This document shows, one piece after another, positions 45,270-53,945 of a stretch of 64,000 nt of DNA (position 1 is the stretch's first letter; the number at the start of each line of letters is the position of its first letter). Source of the stretch: Desulfobacteraceae bacterium (lineage in GTDB: Bacteria; Desulfobacterota; Desulfobacteria; Desulfobacterales; Desulfobacteraceae). The DNA lies in NCBI GenBank assembly GCA_016744295.1, contig JADGEQ010000018.1, positions 62,001-126,000 on the forward strand, in the 5' to 3' direction. The notes under the pieces were generated by a model. The model was not told the origin of the DNA, made no database searches, and saw only the letters and a program-made list of their open reading frames with translations. The position numbers and the translations under genes are program-made.

Positions 45270-45336
45270 GCGTTTTGGAGGGCGATCAAAAAAGTTTTTT
45301 GTTTCAGATATATAAACTTAGAGGAGAGAGGAACCC

Positions 45337-46995
45337 ATGGAAATGAGATTTTCAAAGTCAAATGATGCGCTTGGAACGACGAATCGTGGAAATGCCTGTG
45401 AATCAAGCCTGTGTACATTGTGCCGGGCAGATTGCAAGGGAAAATGTGAAACCTGGCTGTCCAGCATGGTGGGTAGAAAGCTTTTGTATCCCAGAAGTTT
45501 TGGCCTTGTTACAGCCGGGGCCAACAATACCAGTCATGTCGGGGTTTCCTATAATTCGCTTAGGATCCAGGGATATGCCTATGGGGCCCAGGGGATGACC
45601 GGGGGGATGACCACCAGCGCAGATGACTGTATTTTTCCCAATGTAAGCCTTGAAACCGAGTTTGGAAAACGCCGGAAAACAAAGGTTCGCATGCCGTTGA
45701 TGACAGGCGCTCTGGGGTCTACGCTTATTGCAGAAAAATATTGGGATTCCTTTGCCATTGGCGGGGCTCTCATCGGCATTCCCGTTGTTATCGGAGAAAA
45801 TGTGGTGGGGGTGGATAAAAATTCCGAGATCAAAGGGGGGGAAACCAAACAGGGCAAGATCAAATCTGCCCCGGAACTGGATCGCCGTATTAATACCTAT
45901 TTGAGATATTTTGACGGTTACGGCGCCATCATTGTCCAGCTCAATGTTGAGGATACCCGGAATGGGGTGGCGGAATATGTGGTGGACAAATATGGGGACA
46001 AGGTCATCATTGAACTCAAATGGGGTCAGGGTGCCAAAAATATTGGAGGCGAAATCCAGGTCAGAAGCCTGGAATATGCCATGTTTCTGAAGGACCGCGG
46101 ATATGTTGTGGATCCTGATCCCTCCCTTCCCGAAGTTCAGCAGGGGTTTGAACAGGGTGCCATTAAATCCTTTGCCCGGCACAGCCGATTGGGCGGAACA
46201 AATCTGCCCACCGTCACCCATGTCCAGGAAGATTTCATGAATAGTGTGGAATACCTTCGGGGCCTTGGGTTTGAGAGAATTACTTTGAAAACCGGTTCCT
46301 ACGGCATGGAAGAGCTGGCCATGGCCATTAAATTTGCCACCGATGCAGAACTGGACCTTCTGACCATTGACGGTTCCGGCGGTGGGACCGGCATGAGTCC
46401 CTGGAATATGATGCAAAGCTGGGGAGTTCCCTCCATCAACCTCCATGCAAAGGCCCATGAATATGCCAGTATCCTGTCTGCCAAGGGTAAAAATGTGGTG
46501 GACATGTCCTTTGCCGGCGGTTTTGCCCTGGAAGATCATGTTTTCAAGGGCCTTGCCCTGGGGGCTCCCTATACCAAGCTTATTTGCATGGGCCGGGGTA
46601 TTATGATTCCGGGATTTCTGGGTGCCAATATTGAAGGGGCTATTTACCCGGAAAGAAGGGCCGCGGTGAACGGTAACTGGAATGAATTGCCCAAGAACGT
46701 GTTGGAAGTGGGAAAAACAGCAGACGAAATTTTTGCAGGCTACCATAGTCTGGCGGATAAGATCGGTAAGGATGAAATGAAAAAAATTCCCTATGGCGCC
46801 ATTGGATTCTACACCCTGGCGGACAAATTGGGATGTGGTATGCAGCAGCTTATGGCAGGGGCCAGGAAGTTTTCTCTCAATCAGATTACCCGGCAGGAAA
46901 TTTTTTCCGGCAACCGGGAAACAGCCCAGGAAACAGGCATCCCCCATGTGACGGATGTGAACAATGAGAGTGCCAAAAAGATACTGAACTCCTAA
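45337..46995 (+). CDS. FMN-binding glutamate synthase family protein
   Basis: 552 residues forming the GltB synthase (FMN TIM-barrel) domain without glutaminase and GXGXG domains, as in archaeal-type glutamate synthases. Family segments: AYGAQGMTGGMTTSADDCIF, LKWGQGAKNIGGE, TIDGSGGGTGMSP and DMSFAGGFALEDHVFKGLAL. The N terminus has a Cys cluster (C-x4-C-x2-C-x3-C-x3-C within CESSLCTLCRADCKGKCETW) that may hold an Fe-S centre for electron input. Such stand-alone proteins need partner glutaminase/reductase subunits, not encoded here. AGAGGAACCC precedes the ATG. The leader carries a promoter and terminator, suggesting control by attenuation. A strong terminator follows the gene. Confidence 0.85.
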   Translation: MEMRFSKSNDALGTTNRGNACESSLCTLCRADCKGKCETWLSSMVGRKLLYPRSFGLVTAGANNTSHVGVSYNSLRIQGYAYGAQGMTGGMTTSADDCIFPNVSLETEFGKRRKTKVRMPLMTGALGSTLIAEKYWDSFAIGGALIGIPVVIGENVVGVDKNSEIKGGETKQGKIKSAPELDRRINTYLRYFDGYGAIIVQLNVEDTRNGVAEYVVDKYGDKVIIELKWGQGAKNIGGEIQVRSLEYAMFLKDRGYVVDPDPSLPEVQQGFEQGAIKSFARHSRLGGTNLPTVTHVQEDFMNSVEYLRGLGFERITLKTGSYGMEELAMAIKFATDAELDLLTIDGSGGGTGMSPWNMMQSWGVPSINLHAKAHEYASILSAKGKNVVDMSFAGGFALEDHVFKGLALGAPYTKLICMGRGIMIPGFLGANIEGAIYPERRAAVNGNWNELPKNVLEVGKTADEIFAGYHSLADKIGKDEMKKIPYGAIGFYTLADKLGCGMQQLMAGARKFSLNQITRQEIFSGNRETAQETGIPHVTDVNNESAKKILNS

Positions 46996-47013
46996 GCGCT
47001 TCTGGTCAAATAC

Positions 47014-47055
47014 AGGCAATGCCTTTGTCTCCGGATACAGGGCATTGCCTTTTTT
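47014..47055 (+). terminator. Rho-independent terminator after the glutamate synthase gene
   Basis: Ten-base-pair stem AGGCAATGCC (47014-47023) with GGCATTGCCT (47041-47050), then T6. Starts 18 nt after the stop. It may serve the convergent gene as well. Confidence 0.9.
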
Positions 47056-47066
47056 GCGCCTATTGT

Positions 47067-48479
47067 TTATCTGCTTTGATTGAACTTGATCATCATTTCC
47101 TGAAGTTCCCCGTTTTTTTTCAGCTCTGCCAATCCGTATCTAAATGCCAGAATCTTTTTATTCTGGTTCGGTGCTTTTGGGGAAAATGCCAGATATAACA
47201 TTTTGGAATCCAGCAATGGGGACATGAAAGAGAGGTTTTTTCCAGGCATGGTTTTTGCCATCAGGTAAGCCGCTACCCGCCGGTCAATGACGACTAGGTC
47301 ACATCCTCCCATGGATAGCTTCCGGATGGCTTCCTCATCAGAATAAAATTTCAATTTGGTCAGGTAATCGGCTGCATCAAAATCCGGCCGGTTTGTATAA
47401 CCGTGCACAACCCCGATCCGGTAGGATGACAGATCTTCAAGGGAATGATAGGTATCCGGGATCTTGGGCGTTTGTTTCATAAAACCAACTTCACTGGAAA
47501 TATGAAGAGGAATCAAGGTGAAGGTTTTGTTTCGTTCATCTGAATAATAAGCAGGAAAGGCAATGTCATGGATCCCGAATTGGGTTTCCTTCAGCGCCCT
47601 GGCCCATGGCCGGACGTGAATTTGGACCTCATATCCTGAGATCTGATAGATACGGGTAATGATATCAGAAACTATGTTGCCTTTCTTGAATGTGCCGCTT
47701 GTATATGGCGGCCATTCAAGGGTGGCCAGGTTAATTGCCTTTATGGGCATAAACTGATGCCGCTGGAGTATCAGGTCATACAACCCGGATTGCCTGATTT
47801 TTTTCAAGCCTTTGTTAAAAGCCTGAAGAAATCCGGGCGAGCTGGATCGGGCTTTTGAAAACATGAGGTAGAGTGGCTTTTTTTCCAAGGGGGTTTCAAG
47901 TGCAACTATCTGATCTGACCGGGAGGCAAAAAAGCGGTTTATCAGGCTCAGGGCAATATATTTATCCAGAACCACCAGATCTACTTTCCCCTGCAGAAGG
48001 CTTTCAAGAGAGTCCTTTTCCGTATCTGCTGCAATTTTTGTAAAAGAGGTTGCCGCATCAAATTCGGGTGTGTTGGCAAATCCTTTTGTGGTTCCTATCC
48101 TAAGTCCTTTTAAATCTGCCAGGGAATTATAATTAAACCTGTGTCCCTTCAGGGTGAAAAAGAGCAACATACTCTCGGCATAGGGATCGGAGAAATAATA
48201 TTTCCCGGCCCGTTCTATGGTATAATAGGCAGAATATACGGCATCGAATTCTCCGTCTTCAACCCGTTTCATGGCAGTTTTCCACGGGTAGAATGAGACC
48301 TTTGACACGATTCCCTTTTCCTGGAACGCTTTTTGGACAATTTCAGTTGTAAACCCTTTGTTGATCAGCTGGGACCCTGCATAGGGATCCCATTCCAGGG
48401 TGGTCAGCCGGACCGGTGTTTTGGCCTGGGCCACTGAAAATAAAAATATGAATACAAAGAGGTAACTATATTTTCTCAA
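47067..48479 (-). CDS. Periplasmic protein with two tandem solute-binding (family 3) domains
   Basis: About 470 residues. Signal peptide (YSYLFVFIFLFSVAQA) then two consecutive SBP_bac_3-like units, each starting with the same wording (VRLTTLEWDPYAGSQLINKG and INLATLEWPPYTSGTFKKGN) and carrying similar late segments (KVDLVVLDKYIALSLI and GGCDLVVIDRRVAAYLM). This is an internal duplication. A TTG at 48479 with GGGAGAAA in front fits the signal peptide best; a longer reading to 48617 has no signal features. No transporter genes attached. May be a sensor-like or scavenging binding protein for amino acids. Confidence 0.82.
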   Translation of the reverse strand: MRKYSYLFVFIFLFSVAQAKTPVRLTTLEWDPYAGSQLINKGFTTEIVQKAFQEKGIVSKVSFYPWKTAMKRVEDGEFDAVYSAYYTIERAGKYYFSDPYAESMLLFFTLKGHRFNYNSLADLKGLRIGTTKGFANTPEFDAATSFTKIAADTEKDSLESLLQGKVDLVVLDKYIALSLINRFFASRSDQIVALETPLEKKPLYLMFSKARSSSPGFLQAFNKGLKKIRQSGLYDLILQRHQFMPIKAINLATLEWPPYTSGTFKKGNIVSDIITRIYQISGYEVQIHVRPWARALKETQFGIHDIAFPAYYSDERNKTFTLIPLHISSEVGFMKQTPKIPDTYHSLEDLSSYRIGVVHGYTNRPDFDAADYLTKLKFYSDEEAIRKLSMGGCDLVVIDRRVAAYLMAKTMPGKNLSFMSPLLDSKMLYLAFSPKAPNQNKKILAFRYGLAELKKNGELQEMMIKFNQSR

Positions 48480-48845
48480 ATGATTTCTCCCGCATGTTAA
48501 ATGAATGCTTTGCTTAAGATAGCAGAAAGACCGACTGGCGGCAACTTGAATTCGGTGTGTCTGTGCTGCTCTTGAAAGTAAGCCTCCCCTGCTTTTTTGC
48601 CTTGACCTATACCACATTGTGACATATTTTAAGGTTGATTGTATTCAGACCCGAACTGGTTAATAATCCAGACTAAGAGAGATGTATATGAAATCGTTTG
48701 GGTGCCAAATACAGGTTTTTTCTATACAGGTTTTTTCTATGCTGATTTTTACCGGTGTAAGGGTTGCTTTTTCCCAGCGACTAAGAAAGAGAAATAACAA
48801 AAATGAGAACAGGCAAGAAATTCTCCCATAACAAAAGGAAAAATC
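48480..48845. other. Intergenic region between divergent genes
   Basis: Holds a perfect 15-bp tandem duplication (48709-48738) and must contain promoters for both flanking genes. No further gene supported; minus-strand frames here have no family resemblance. Confidence 0.5.
48709..48738. repeat. Tandem 15-bp duplication
   Basis: ATACAGGTTTTTTCT occurs twice in a row (48709-48723, 48724-48738), about 110 nt upstream of the permease start. Confidence 0.9.
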
Positions 48846-50096
48846 ATGGGGACAAATGCCAACACATTCTTTACCAAAGCAATTCCAATTGCCTGGGCCA
48901 TGGGCATCATGCTCTCTCCTGATACCCTGGCTCTGTTGGGAAATATTGTGGGGAAGACTGGCTGGACAGGGCTGTGCCTGATACTGGGGGCCATGGTTGT
49001 TTTTTTTATCCATGCTGCAAATTACCAAACCCTGAACCAAACCCTAAACCAAAAAGTTGGCGAAACCGATTTTCTTATGACCCGTTTAGGGCAGTTTGCG
49101 GTCTATCTGCCATGGACCATAAGGAGTTTTGCCGCCATTTTTCTGTCCACTGGAATTCTGGTCTCATCCGGGTTTGTCTTTAACGAAGTCTTTTTCCATT
49201 GGTTTCCCAATTTTGGATTCGCCTTTTTACTTCTTGGCATACTTCTGGGGATACATTTTACGGGCATACCCATAGGCTTCAAGGCCCAGGTAATCTTTGT
49301 TGCCCTTACCCTGGCCGGGCTTTTGATATTGATTCTGACAGGCATTTTCACCCCGGGCACCCAGGCCCTGTCTTCCTGGCTTCCGATTCCAGATAGGTCC
49401 ATTCTTTTTCTTGCCCTGGTCTTGTGGGTGGGATTTGACCTGGGCGCCTTTGGCCTGGATCAAAATACAGTCGGGGAAGGTAAAAATAAAATGAGGGGGC
49501 CACTGGTATGGACAATTGGCGGTACGGGGGTATTGTTCCTGCTCTGGGCAATGGTTTCCATCCAACATGTTCCCTTGGAAAAACTGGCCTCAACCAGCCT
49601 TCCCCATTTAAAAACCGCCCGGTATCTGCTGGGGGATACAGGCCGTTGGATAATGGGAGGGATTATTATCTTTGGGACCCTGGGGGCTGTCAACGGACTA
49701 TTTCTGGCCTGCCGGGTCAATGCCGGTGAGATGGCTGGCCATGGGCTGCTGCCCCAATGGATTAAGAAACAAGGAGTGGTGCCCATATTCCTGGCCCTGA
49801 CCACTGGCCTGATGATGGTCACAGGAATGGCAGGCAGTTACAAACTGGAAATCTGGATACGGGCAATCTTGCTTGCCTGGCTGTTTTCCTACGGGCTGAT
49901 TTCTCTGGGTTTTTTAACCCGCAAGATTTCCTTGACCAACCTTGGGGCGTCCATAATTACCCTGACCGGGGTTTGTTTTCTTCTCCTGTCCGGAGAGGAA
50001 AGGTTGTTGCAACTTATATATTTTAGTTTGACCCTGGGAGCAGGTCTTCTCCCGGGACTTATATTCACATGGAAATCATCAAGACAAAAAGGTTAA
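48846..50096 (+). CDS. APC-superfamily amino acid permease-like transporter
   Basis: 416 residues with about 11-12 hydrophobic helices. The first helix is broken by small residues (PIAWAMGIMLSPDTLALLGN), as in APC transporters, and QALSS/SILFLALVLWVGFDLGAFGLDQ resembles the central substrate region. Shorter than typical GABA/arginine permeases (450-500), and the substrate is unknown. AAAGGAAAAATC precedes the ATG. The rhodanese-like selenoprotein starts 33 nt after its stop and is probably co-transcribed, so sulfur- or amino-acid-related transport is conceivable. Confidence 0.78.
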   Translation: MGTNANTFFTKAIPIAWAMGIMLSPDTLALLGNIVGKTGWTGLCLILGAMVVFFIHAANYQTLNQTLNQKVGETDFLMTRLGQFAVYLPWTIRSFAAIFLSTGILVSSGFVFNEVFFHWFPNFGFAFLLLGILLGIHFTGIPIGFKAQVIFVALTLAGLLILILTGIFTPGTQALSSWLPIPDRSILFLALVLWVGFDLGAFGLDQNTVGEGKNKMRGPLVWTIGGTGVLFLLWAMVSIQHVPLEKLASTSLPHLKTARYLLGDTGRWIMGGIIIFGTLGAVNGLFLACRVNAGEMAGHGLLPQWIKKQGVVPIFLALTTGLMMVTGMAGSYKLEIWIRAILLAWLFSYGLISLGFLTRKISLTNLGASIITLTGVCFLLLSGEERLLQLIYFSLTLGAGLLPGLIFTWKSSRQKG

Positions 50097-50129
50097 TCAA
50101 ACCATGACAATTATAATAAGGAGTTTATT

Positions 50130-50528
50130 ATGAAAAAATTTTTCTTTTTGCTTATCCCATTTGCTGCCATGCTTATTTTTGCTTCCTATTCAGGGGCGGC
50201 CTCTGTCTCTGTCATCACCAAGGATACCCTGAAAAACTGGGTGGATAAGGGGGAGGTCACCATTCTGGATGCCCGCCAGGGAAGGGACTGGAGCTCTTCT
50301 GAATTTAAAATTGTGGATGCCCATCGAGCAGATCCTGGGCAATTCATGGCCTGGAAAGATAAATATCTCAAAAATCAAAAATTGGTCCTATACTGCGCCT
50401 GACCGAATGAAGCTACCAGTGCCGGTCTGGCACGAAAACTCATGGCCGAAGGATACACGGATGTTCATGCCCTGAAGGGCGGATGGAGGGAATGGTTCCG
50501 GGCCAAATACCCGGTGGATGAAAAATAA
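50130..50528 (+). CDS. Candidate selenoprotein: exported rhodanese-like protein (TGA 50400-50402 = Sec)
   Basis: Read through TGA this is a 132-residue protein: signal peptide (FFFLLIPFAAMLIFASYSGAA), then a single rhodanese domain (TILDARQGRDWSSSEFKIVD, later KLVLYCAU-PNEATSAGLARKL and ALKGGWREWFRAKYPVDEK). Cys89 occupies the canonical rhodanese catalytic position and the Sec codon (residue 91) lies two residues later, where related proteins read YC-x-C-PNEATS. The segment after TGA is 42 codons of typical rhodanese C terminus, so the 90-residue conventional product would be half a domain. AAGGAG lies 8 nt before the ATG. A SECIS-like hairpin follows. Likely sulfur-transfer or selenium/sulfur redox role in the periplasm, or attached to the membrane. 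In operon with the APC permease; a terminator follows. Confidence 0.85.
50419..50433 (+). promoter_or_regulatory. Bacterial SECIS-like hairpin for the rhodanese
   Basis: GTGCC (50419-50423), loop GGTCT, GGCAC (50429-50433). The loop begins 22 nt after the TGA and starts with G, fitting bacterial SECIS rules. Confidence 0.65.
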
Positions 50529-50541
50529 GTATTATAGGTAA

Positions 50542-50588
50542 AACAACACGCCCTGATGTCTTTTTGAAAGATGGGTGTGTTGTTTTTT
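50542..50588 (+). terminator. Rho-independent terminator after the rhodanese gene
   Basis: Twelve-pair stem (50542-50553 with 50573-50584, one G-U) followed by T. Starts 13 nt after the TAA, which supports 50528 as the true gene end. Confidence 0.9.
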
Positions 50589-50630
50589 TATCTAGTATGA
50601 AGTGAACCGATTTAGTGTCATGGGATATTC

Positions 50631-51947
50631 CTAGGACACTAAATCGCCGACGGGAGGCCGGACGGCAATATCACCTGCCGAATTTATCCATGCGTCATAC
50701 CCTGCCTTTCCAAGGACATCCACTGCACCTCCCATATAACCTTTTCCCTGCATCCCCTTCCACAGTAGGGCATTCTTTTCCAAAAAGTCATTGGGCAACA
50801 TCTCTTTTTCCGGAAAATGTAAAAATCCGTCGATTTTACGCTTGCAGAATCCGTGGTATTCCAGCAATTGATCCAGATGCCGGGTGAATGGTGTCCAAAA
50901 GGAGGGGGCGGAACGGATTGTGCCCGTGAGCTTTGCCAGCAGAATTGCTTCAGGATCATCCTCATGGATAGTGAACCAGGGCATGAAGGGTATATGCCCA
51001 AGATTATCCAGGCTGAAAGCAAACTCACGAACAAATAAATCGTCATTTTTTTTTTGATAAACAGCATATCTATACTGTATGTCAAAGCTGTTTGTTCCGA
51101 TGATCAGCAGGCCATTTGTCTTTAAATGATCTTTGATGTGACCCAGCATCCTTTTTTTTTTATCACGGGTGAAATAAATGAAAACATTCATGCATCGAAT
51201 GACCTTTGCTGTCATGGGTCCAAGGTCCATCAGATCAGACTTTATGAACCGAAGGTTGTCTGTCTCAAAATCCATGATATGATTATGTATCAGTTTGTTT
51301 CCATCTTTTTCCACGGTTTCAGAGGATAGAGGATCACGGTTTTGGAGCAGGGGAAAAAGATCCTCAAAAAGCTGACTGAATCGATTTTTTGTACCTTCCG
51401 GGTCTGCGTATAAGGCCCGCCCGGCAAGGTCCGAAAATGCCTGAAAATACAAAAACTCACCCTCCTGGTTAAAACATGCGTAATGTCCGGCGGTATCGGA
51501 TAACACATAATCGGCAAATGAACGGTCCACCCCACAGATTTGCCAGTCTGGAAACCTGCACGCCGTATCCACGGTTGTCACAGGTGGAAAACCGCACCCG
51601 ATATCCACAAAAATATTTTGTCCCCTATCGGGAAGAAAGTTTTGCCCGGCAACATAGTTGTCGAGTTTTCTGTGACGGCCCGGTACTGTAATGGGCGGGA
51701 TACGTCCCCCCCAAGCTCCGGGCAGTATGCTTGGGATCGTGGCGGATAACCAGCGGATGAGAACGGGATTAAACCCGGATACACAATATTTCGAGCGTTT
51801 CATAAGATATAGGAGGCGCAGGATAAAATCCTGGGTATCAGGAGGCAGTTCAGTCAGACAAATAGTCCCTGATAAATGACGGGGAAATCCTGTTCCAAGG
51901 AAGTTTTCCACCAGGGTTTCAAAGGATGTTTCGTTCATTGTTTCCAT
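50631..51947 (-). CDS. SAM-dependent methyltransferase, last gene of a Dpp/Opp-type operon
   Basis: 438 residues, class I SAM methyltransferase fold in the middle: motif I IFVDIGCGFPP (about 112-122), WQICGVDRS for the acidic ribose-binding residue, LRFIKSDLMDLG for motif II/III and RCMNVFIYFTRDKKKRMLGHI resembling the post-motif of CheR enzymes. The N- and C-terminal regions are not recognised. Cytoplasmic. It follows the second ABC ATPase gene by 40 nt in the same direction, so it belongs to the transporter operon. In other bacteria, Dpp-like metal-chelate or peptide transporters are linked to tailoring enzymes; here methylation of a transported small molecule or chelator is possible but unproven. 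Confidence 0.75.
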   Translation of the reverse strand: METMNETSFETLVENFLGTGFPRHLSGTICLTELPPDTQDFILRLLYLMKRSKYCVSGFNPVLIRWLSATIPSILPGAWGGRIPPITVPGRHRKLDNYVAGQNFLPDRGQNIFVDIGCGFPPVTTVDTACRFPDWQICGVDRSFADYVLSDTAGHYACFNQEGEFLYFQAFSDLAGRALYADPEGTKNRFSQLFEDLFPLLQNRDPLSSETVEKDGNKLIHNHIMDFETDNLRFIKSDLMDLGPMTAKVIRCMNVFIYFTRDKKKRMLGHIKDHLKTNGLLIIGTNSFDIQYRYAVYQKKNDDLFVREFAFSLDNLGHIPFMPWFTIHEDDPEAILLAKLTGTIRSAPSFWTPFTRHLDQLLEYHGFCKRKIDGFLHFPEKEMLPNDFLEKNALLWKGMQGKGYMGGAVDVLGKAGYDAWINSAGDIAVRPPVGDLVS

Positions 51948-51987
51948 TCATTTCCTCATGTACAGCCGTGGTTCATAGGCTTTGGGT

Positions 51988-52941
51988 TCACACGATTGGG
52001 AAGTGGCATGCAACATGGTGTCCCGGTTCTATTTCTTGGAATACCGGCTCCTTGTGAGCACATCGTTTTTCAGCCCGGGGACACCGGGTGCGAAACCTGC
52101 ACCCGGATGGCGGATCGACAGGTGAAGGTAGGTCTCCTGCTCTTAGATTTATACTTGGCAAAAGGCCTGGATTCGGCTTTGGGATGGCACTGAGCAAGGC
52201 TCTTGTATAGGGATGATGATGGGTCTTGTACAATTTTTCACAAGGGGCTTTTTCGCAAAGTTTCCCAAGATACATCACCACAACCCTGTCACAGATATTC
52301 TTTACCACGGCAAGATCGTGGGATATGAACAACATGGTAAGTTGGTGCTCTTTTTTCAACGTCTCCAATAGGTTTATAATCTGTGCCTGAACAGAGACGT
52401 CAAGAGAGGAGACCGGTTCGTCGCATATCAGAAGTTCCGGGTTTGCCATAAGCGCCCTGGCAATCTGGATGCGCTGGCACTGGCCCCCGGAAAACTGGAA
52501 CGGCCGAAGATGACAGGCCCCAGGATCAATGCCCACTGAGGCCATCATTTCCAGTGCACGGTGTCTTTTTTCGCCAGGAGTTGTCTTGCCAATGACCTTA
52601 AGGGGAGCTGTCAAGGTGTCAATGATATTGCGCCTGGGATTCAGGGATGAAATCGAGTCCTGGAATATCATCTGAAAGCGCGGCCTTAATTGTTGTAACC
52701 GTTTTTTTCCCACCTGGGTCAGATCTTCGCCGTCAAAAAAGATCCGGCCTGAAGTTGGCCTGGGCAGCTGCATGATTGCCCGGGCAATGGTGGATTTACC
52801 GCACCCTGATTCACCGACCAGGCCTAAGGTCTCACCTTTGGCAATTTTAAAACTGACATTTGAAACAGCCTGTACCCTTTGTTTGCCTTCTTGCTTGAAC
52901 CCGACGGTCAGTCCCTGTACCTGGAGCAGATTTTTTCTCAT
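51988..52941 (-). CDS. Peptide/nickel-type ABC transporter ATPase (DppF-like)
   Basis: 317 residues. Walker A GESGCGKST, Q-loop, signature FSGGQCQRIQIARAL, Walker B LLICDEPVSSLDVS and the C-terminal oligopeptide-transporter extension with Cys-rich FRTRCPRAEKRCAHKEP. Signature second Gln/Cys (SGGQC) instead of the usual SGGQR, worth noting. Overlaps dppD by 4 nt (ATGA), so translation is coupled. Energises uptake with the DppD-like subunit. Confidence 0.9.
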   Translation of the reverse strand: MRKNLLQVQGLTVGFKQEGKQRVQAVSNVSFKIAKGETLGLVGESGCGKSTIARAIMQLPRPTSGRIFFDGEDLTQVGKKRLQQLRPRFQMIFQDSISSLNPRRNIIDTLTAPLKVIGKTTPGEKRHRALEMMASVGIDPGACHLRPFQFSGGQCQRIQIARALMANPELLICDEPVSSLDVSVQAQIINLLETLKKEHQLTMLFISHDLAVVKNICDRVVVMYLGKLCEKAPCEKLYKTHHHPYTRALLSAIPKPNPGLLPSINLRAGDLPSPVDPPSGCRFRTRCPRAEKRCAHKEPVFQEIEPGHHVACHFPIV

Positions 52942-53945
52942 GAATTTGCCCCAACAGGATACCAGCAGGCAAACAGATGATCCTGCCTGCTGTCGAATGA
53001 TAAGGGAGGCTCTTTTCTTTTACATCGTTTCTGCACACGGGAACAGCGGGGTGCAAAGCTGCATCCCTTTGGAAGGTTTGTCAGGTCCGGGGACTGGCCT
53101 TCAATGAAATTTTGCCTAGTGTGGGGCCGGTTTTCAAGGCGTGGAATCGAATTCATCAGGGCTTGTGTGTAAGGCATACGCATCGCTGAAAACAATTGTT
53201 TAGCCTTCGCCTGTTCAACGATTCTGCCGGCATACATAACGATAATATCGTTGGCTCTGCCGGCAGCCACGCCAAGGTCATGGGTGATCAGGATCATTGA
53301 CATGTTTTCTTCGGCCTGCCTGCGGGCCAGAAGATCCAGTATCTCTGCCTGAACTGTAACATCAAGGGCGGTTGTCGGTTCGTCTGCTATTAATAGTTCA
53401 GGTCCACAGGCAAGCGCTATGGCTATGGCAACCCGCTGGCGCATTCCTCCGGAAAGCTGATGGGGGTAATGACGAACCCGCTGTTTAGGGTTGGAAATAC
53501 CCACAGAGGTGAGCAGCTCGACAGAACGGTTCAGTGCCCTGTTTTTTTTCATCCCCAAATGATGGATCAGGGATTCGGCAATCTGGTTGCCGATGGTCAT
53601 AACCGGATTCAAAGATGACATGGGGTCCTGAAAAATCATGGCAATCCTTTTACCCCTGACCGTATTCAGGGCCTTTTGGCTCATTTTATTTAATTCCAGG
53701 CCATCAAAGTAAATTCTGGATTTGCAGGATACGTGTGCCTTCCTGGGCAGCAATTTTAAAATACTTTTGGACAGGATGCTCTTCCCGCTTCCGGATTCGC
53801 CTACAATGCCTAAGGTATGGCCTTTTAACAGATCAAAGGAAATATGGTTAACCGCCCGCACAATCCCGTGATGGGTTGCAATGGTTGTGGAAAGATTTTG
53901 TATGGACAGGATTGGCAGGGGCTGATTTTCCGGCCGGTGAATCAT
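52938..53945 (-). CDS. Peptide/nickel-type ABC transporter ATPase (DppD-like)
   Basis: 335 residues. Walker [10 protein letters not shown], signature [17 protein letters not shown], Walker [16 protein letters not shown]-loop ILITHDLGV, and the C-terminal oligo/dipeptide transporter domain ([20 protein letters not shown]). The Cys-containing tail is usual for this ATPase class and can hold an Fe-S cluster in relatives. Starts 4 nt inside the end of the second permease gene. Confidence 0.92.
   Translation of the reverse strand: MIHRPENQPLPILSIQNLSTTIATHHGIVRAVNHISFDLLKGHTLGIVGESGSGKSILSKSILKLLPRKAHVSCKSRIYFDGLELNKMSQKALNTVRGKRIAMIFQDPMSSLNPVMTIGNQIAESLIHHLGMKKNRALNRSVELLTSVGISNPKQRVRHYPHQLSGGMRQRVAIAIALACGPELLIADEPTTALDVTVQAEILDLLARRQAEENMSMILITHDLGVAAGRANDIIVMYAGRIVEQAKAKQLFSAMRMPYTQALMNSIPRLENRPHTRQNFIEGQSPDLTNLPKGCSFAPRCSRVQKRCKRKEPPLSFDSRQDHLFACWYPVGANS

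Noticed and set aside
45403..47019. 538-codon open frame on the minus strand opposite the glutamate synthase gene
   Set aside because: The plus-strand protein is fully conserved over this region; the antisense frame has no family resemblance or ribosome site and is a composition effect.
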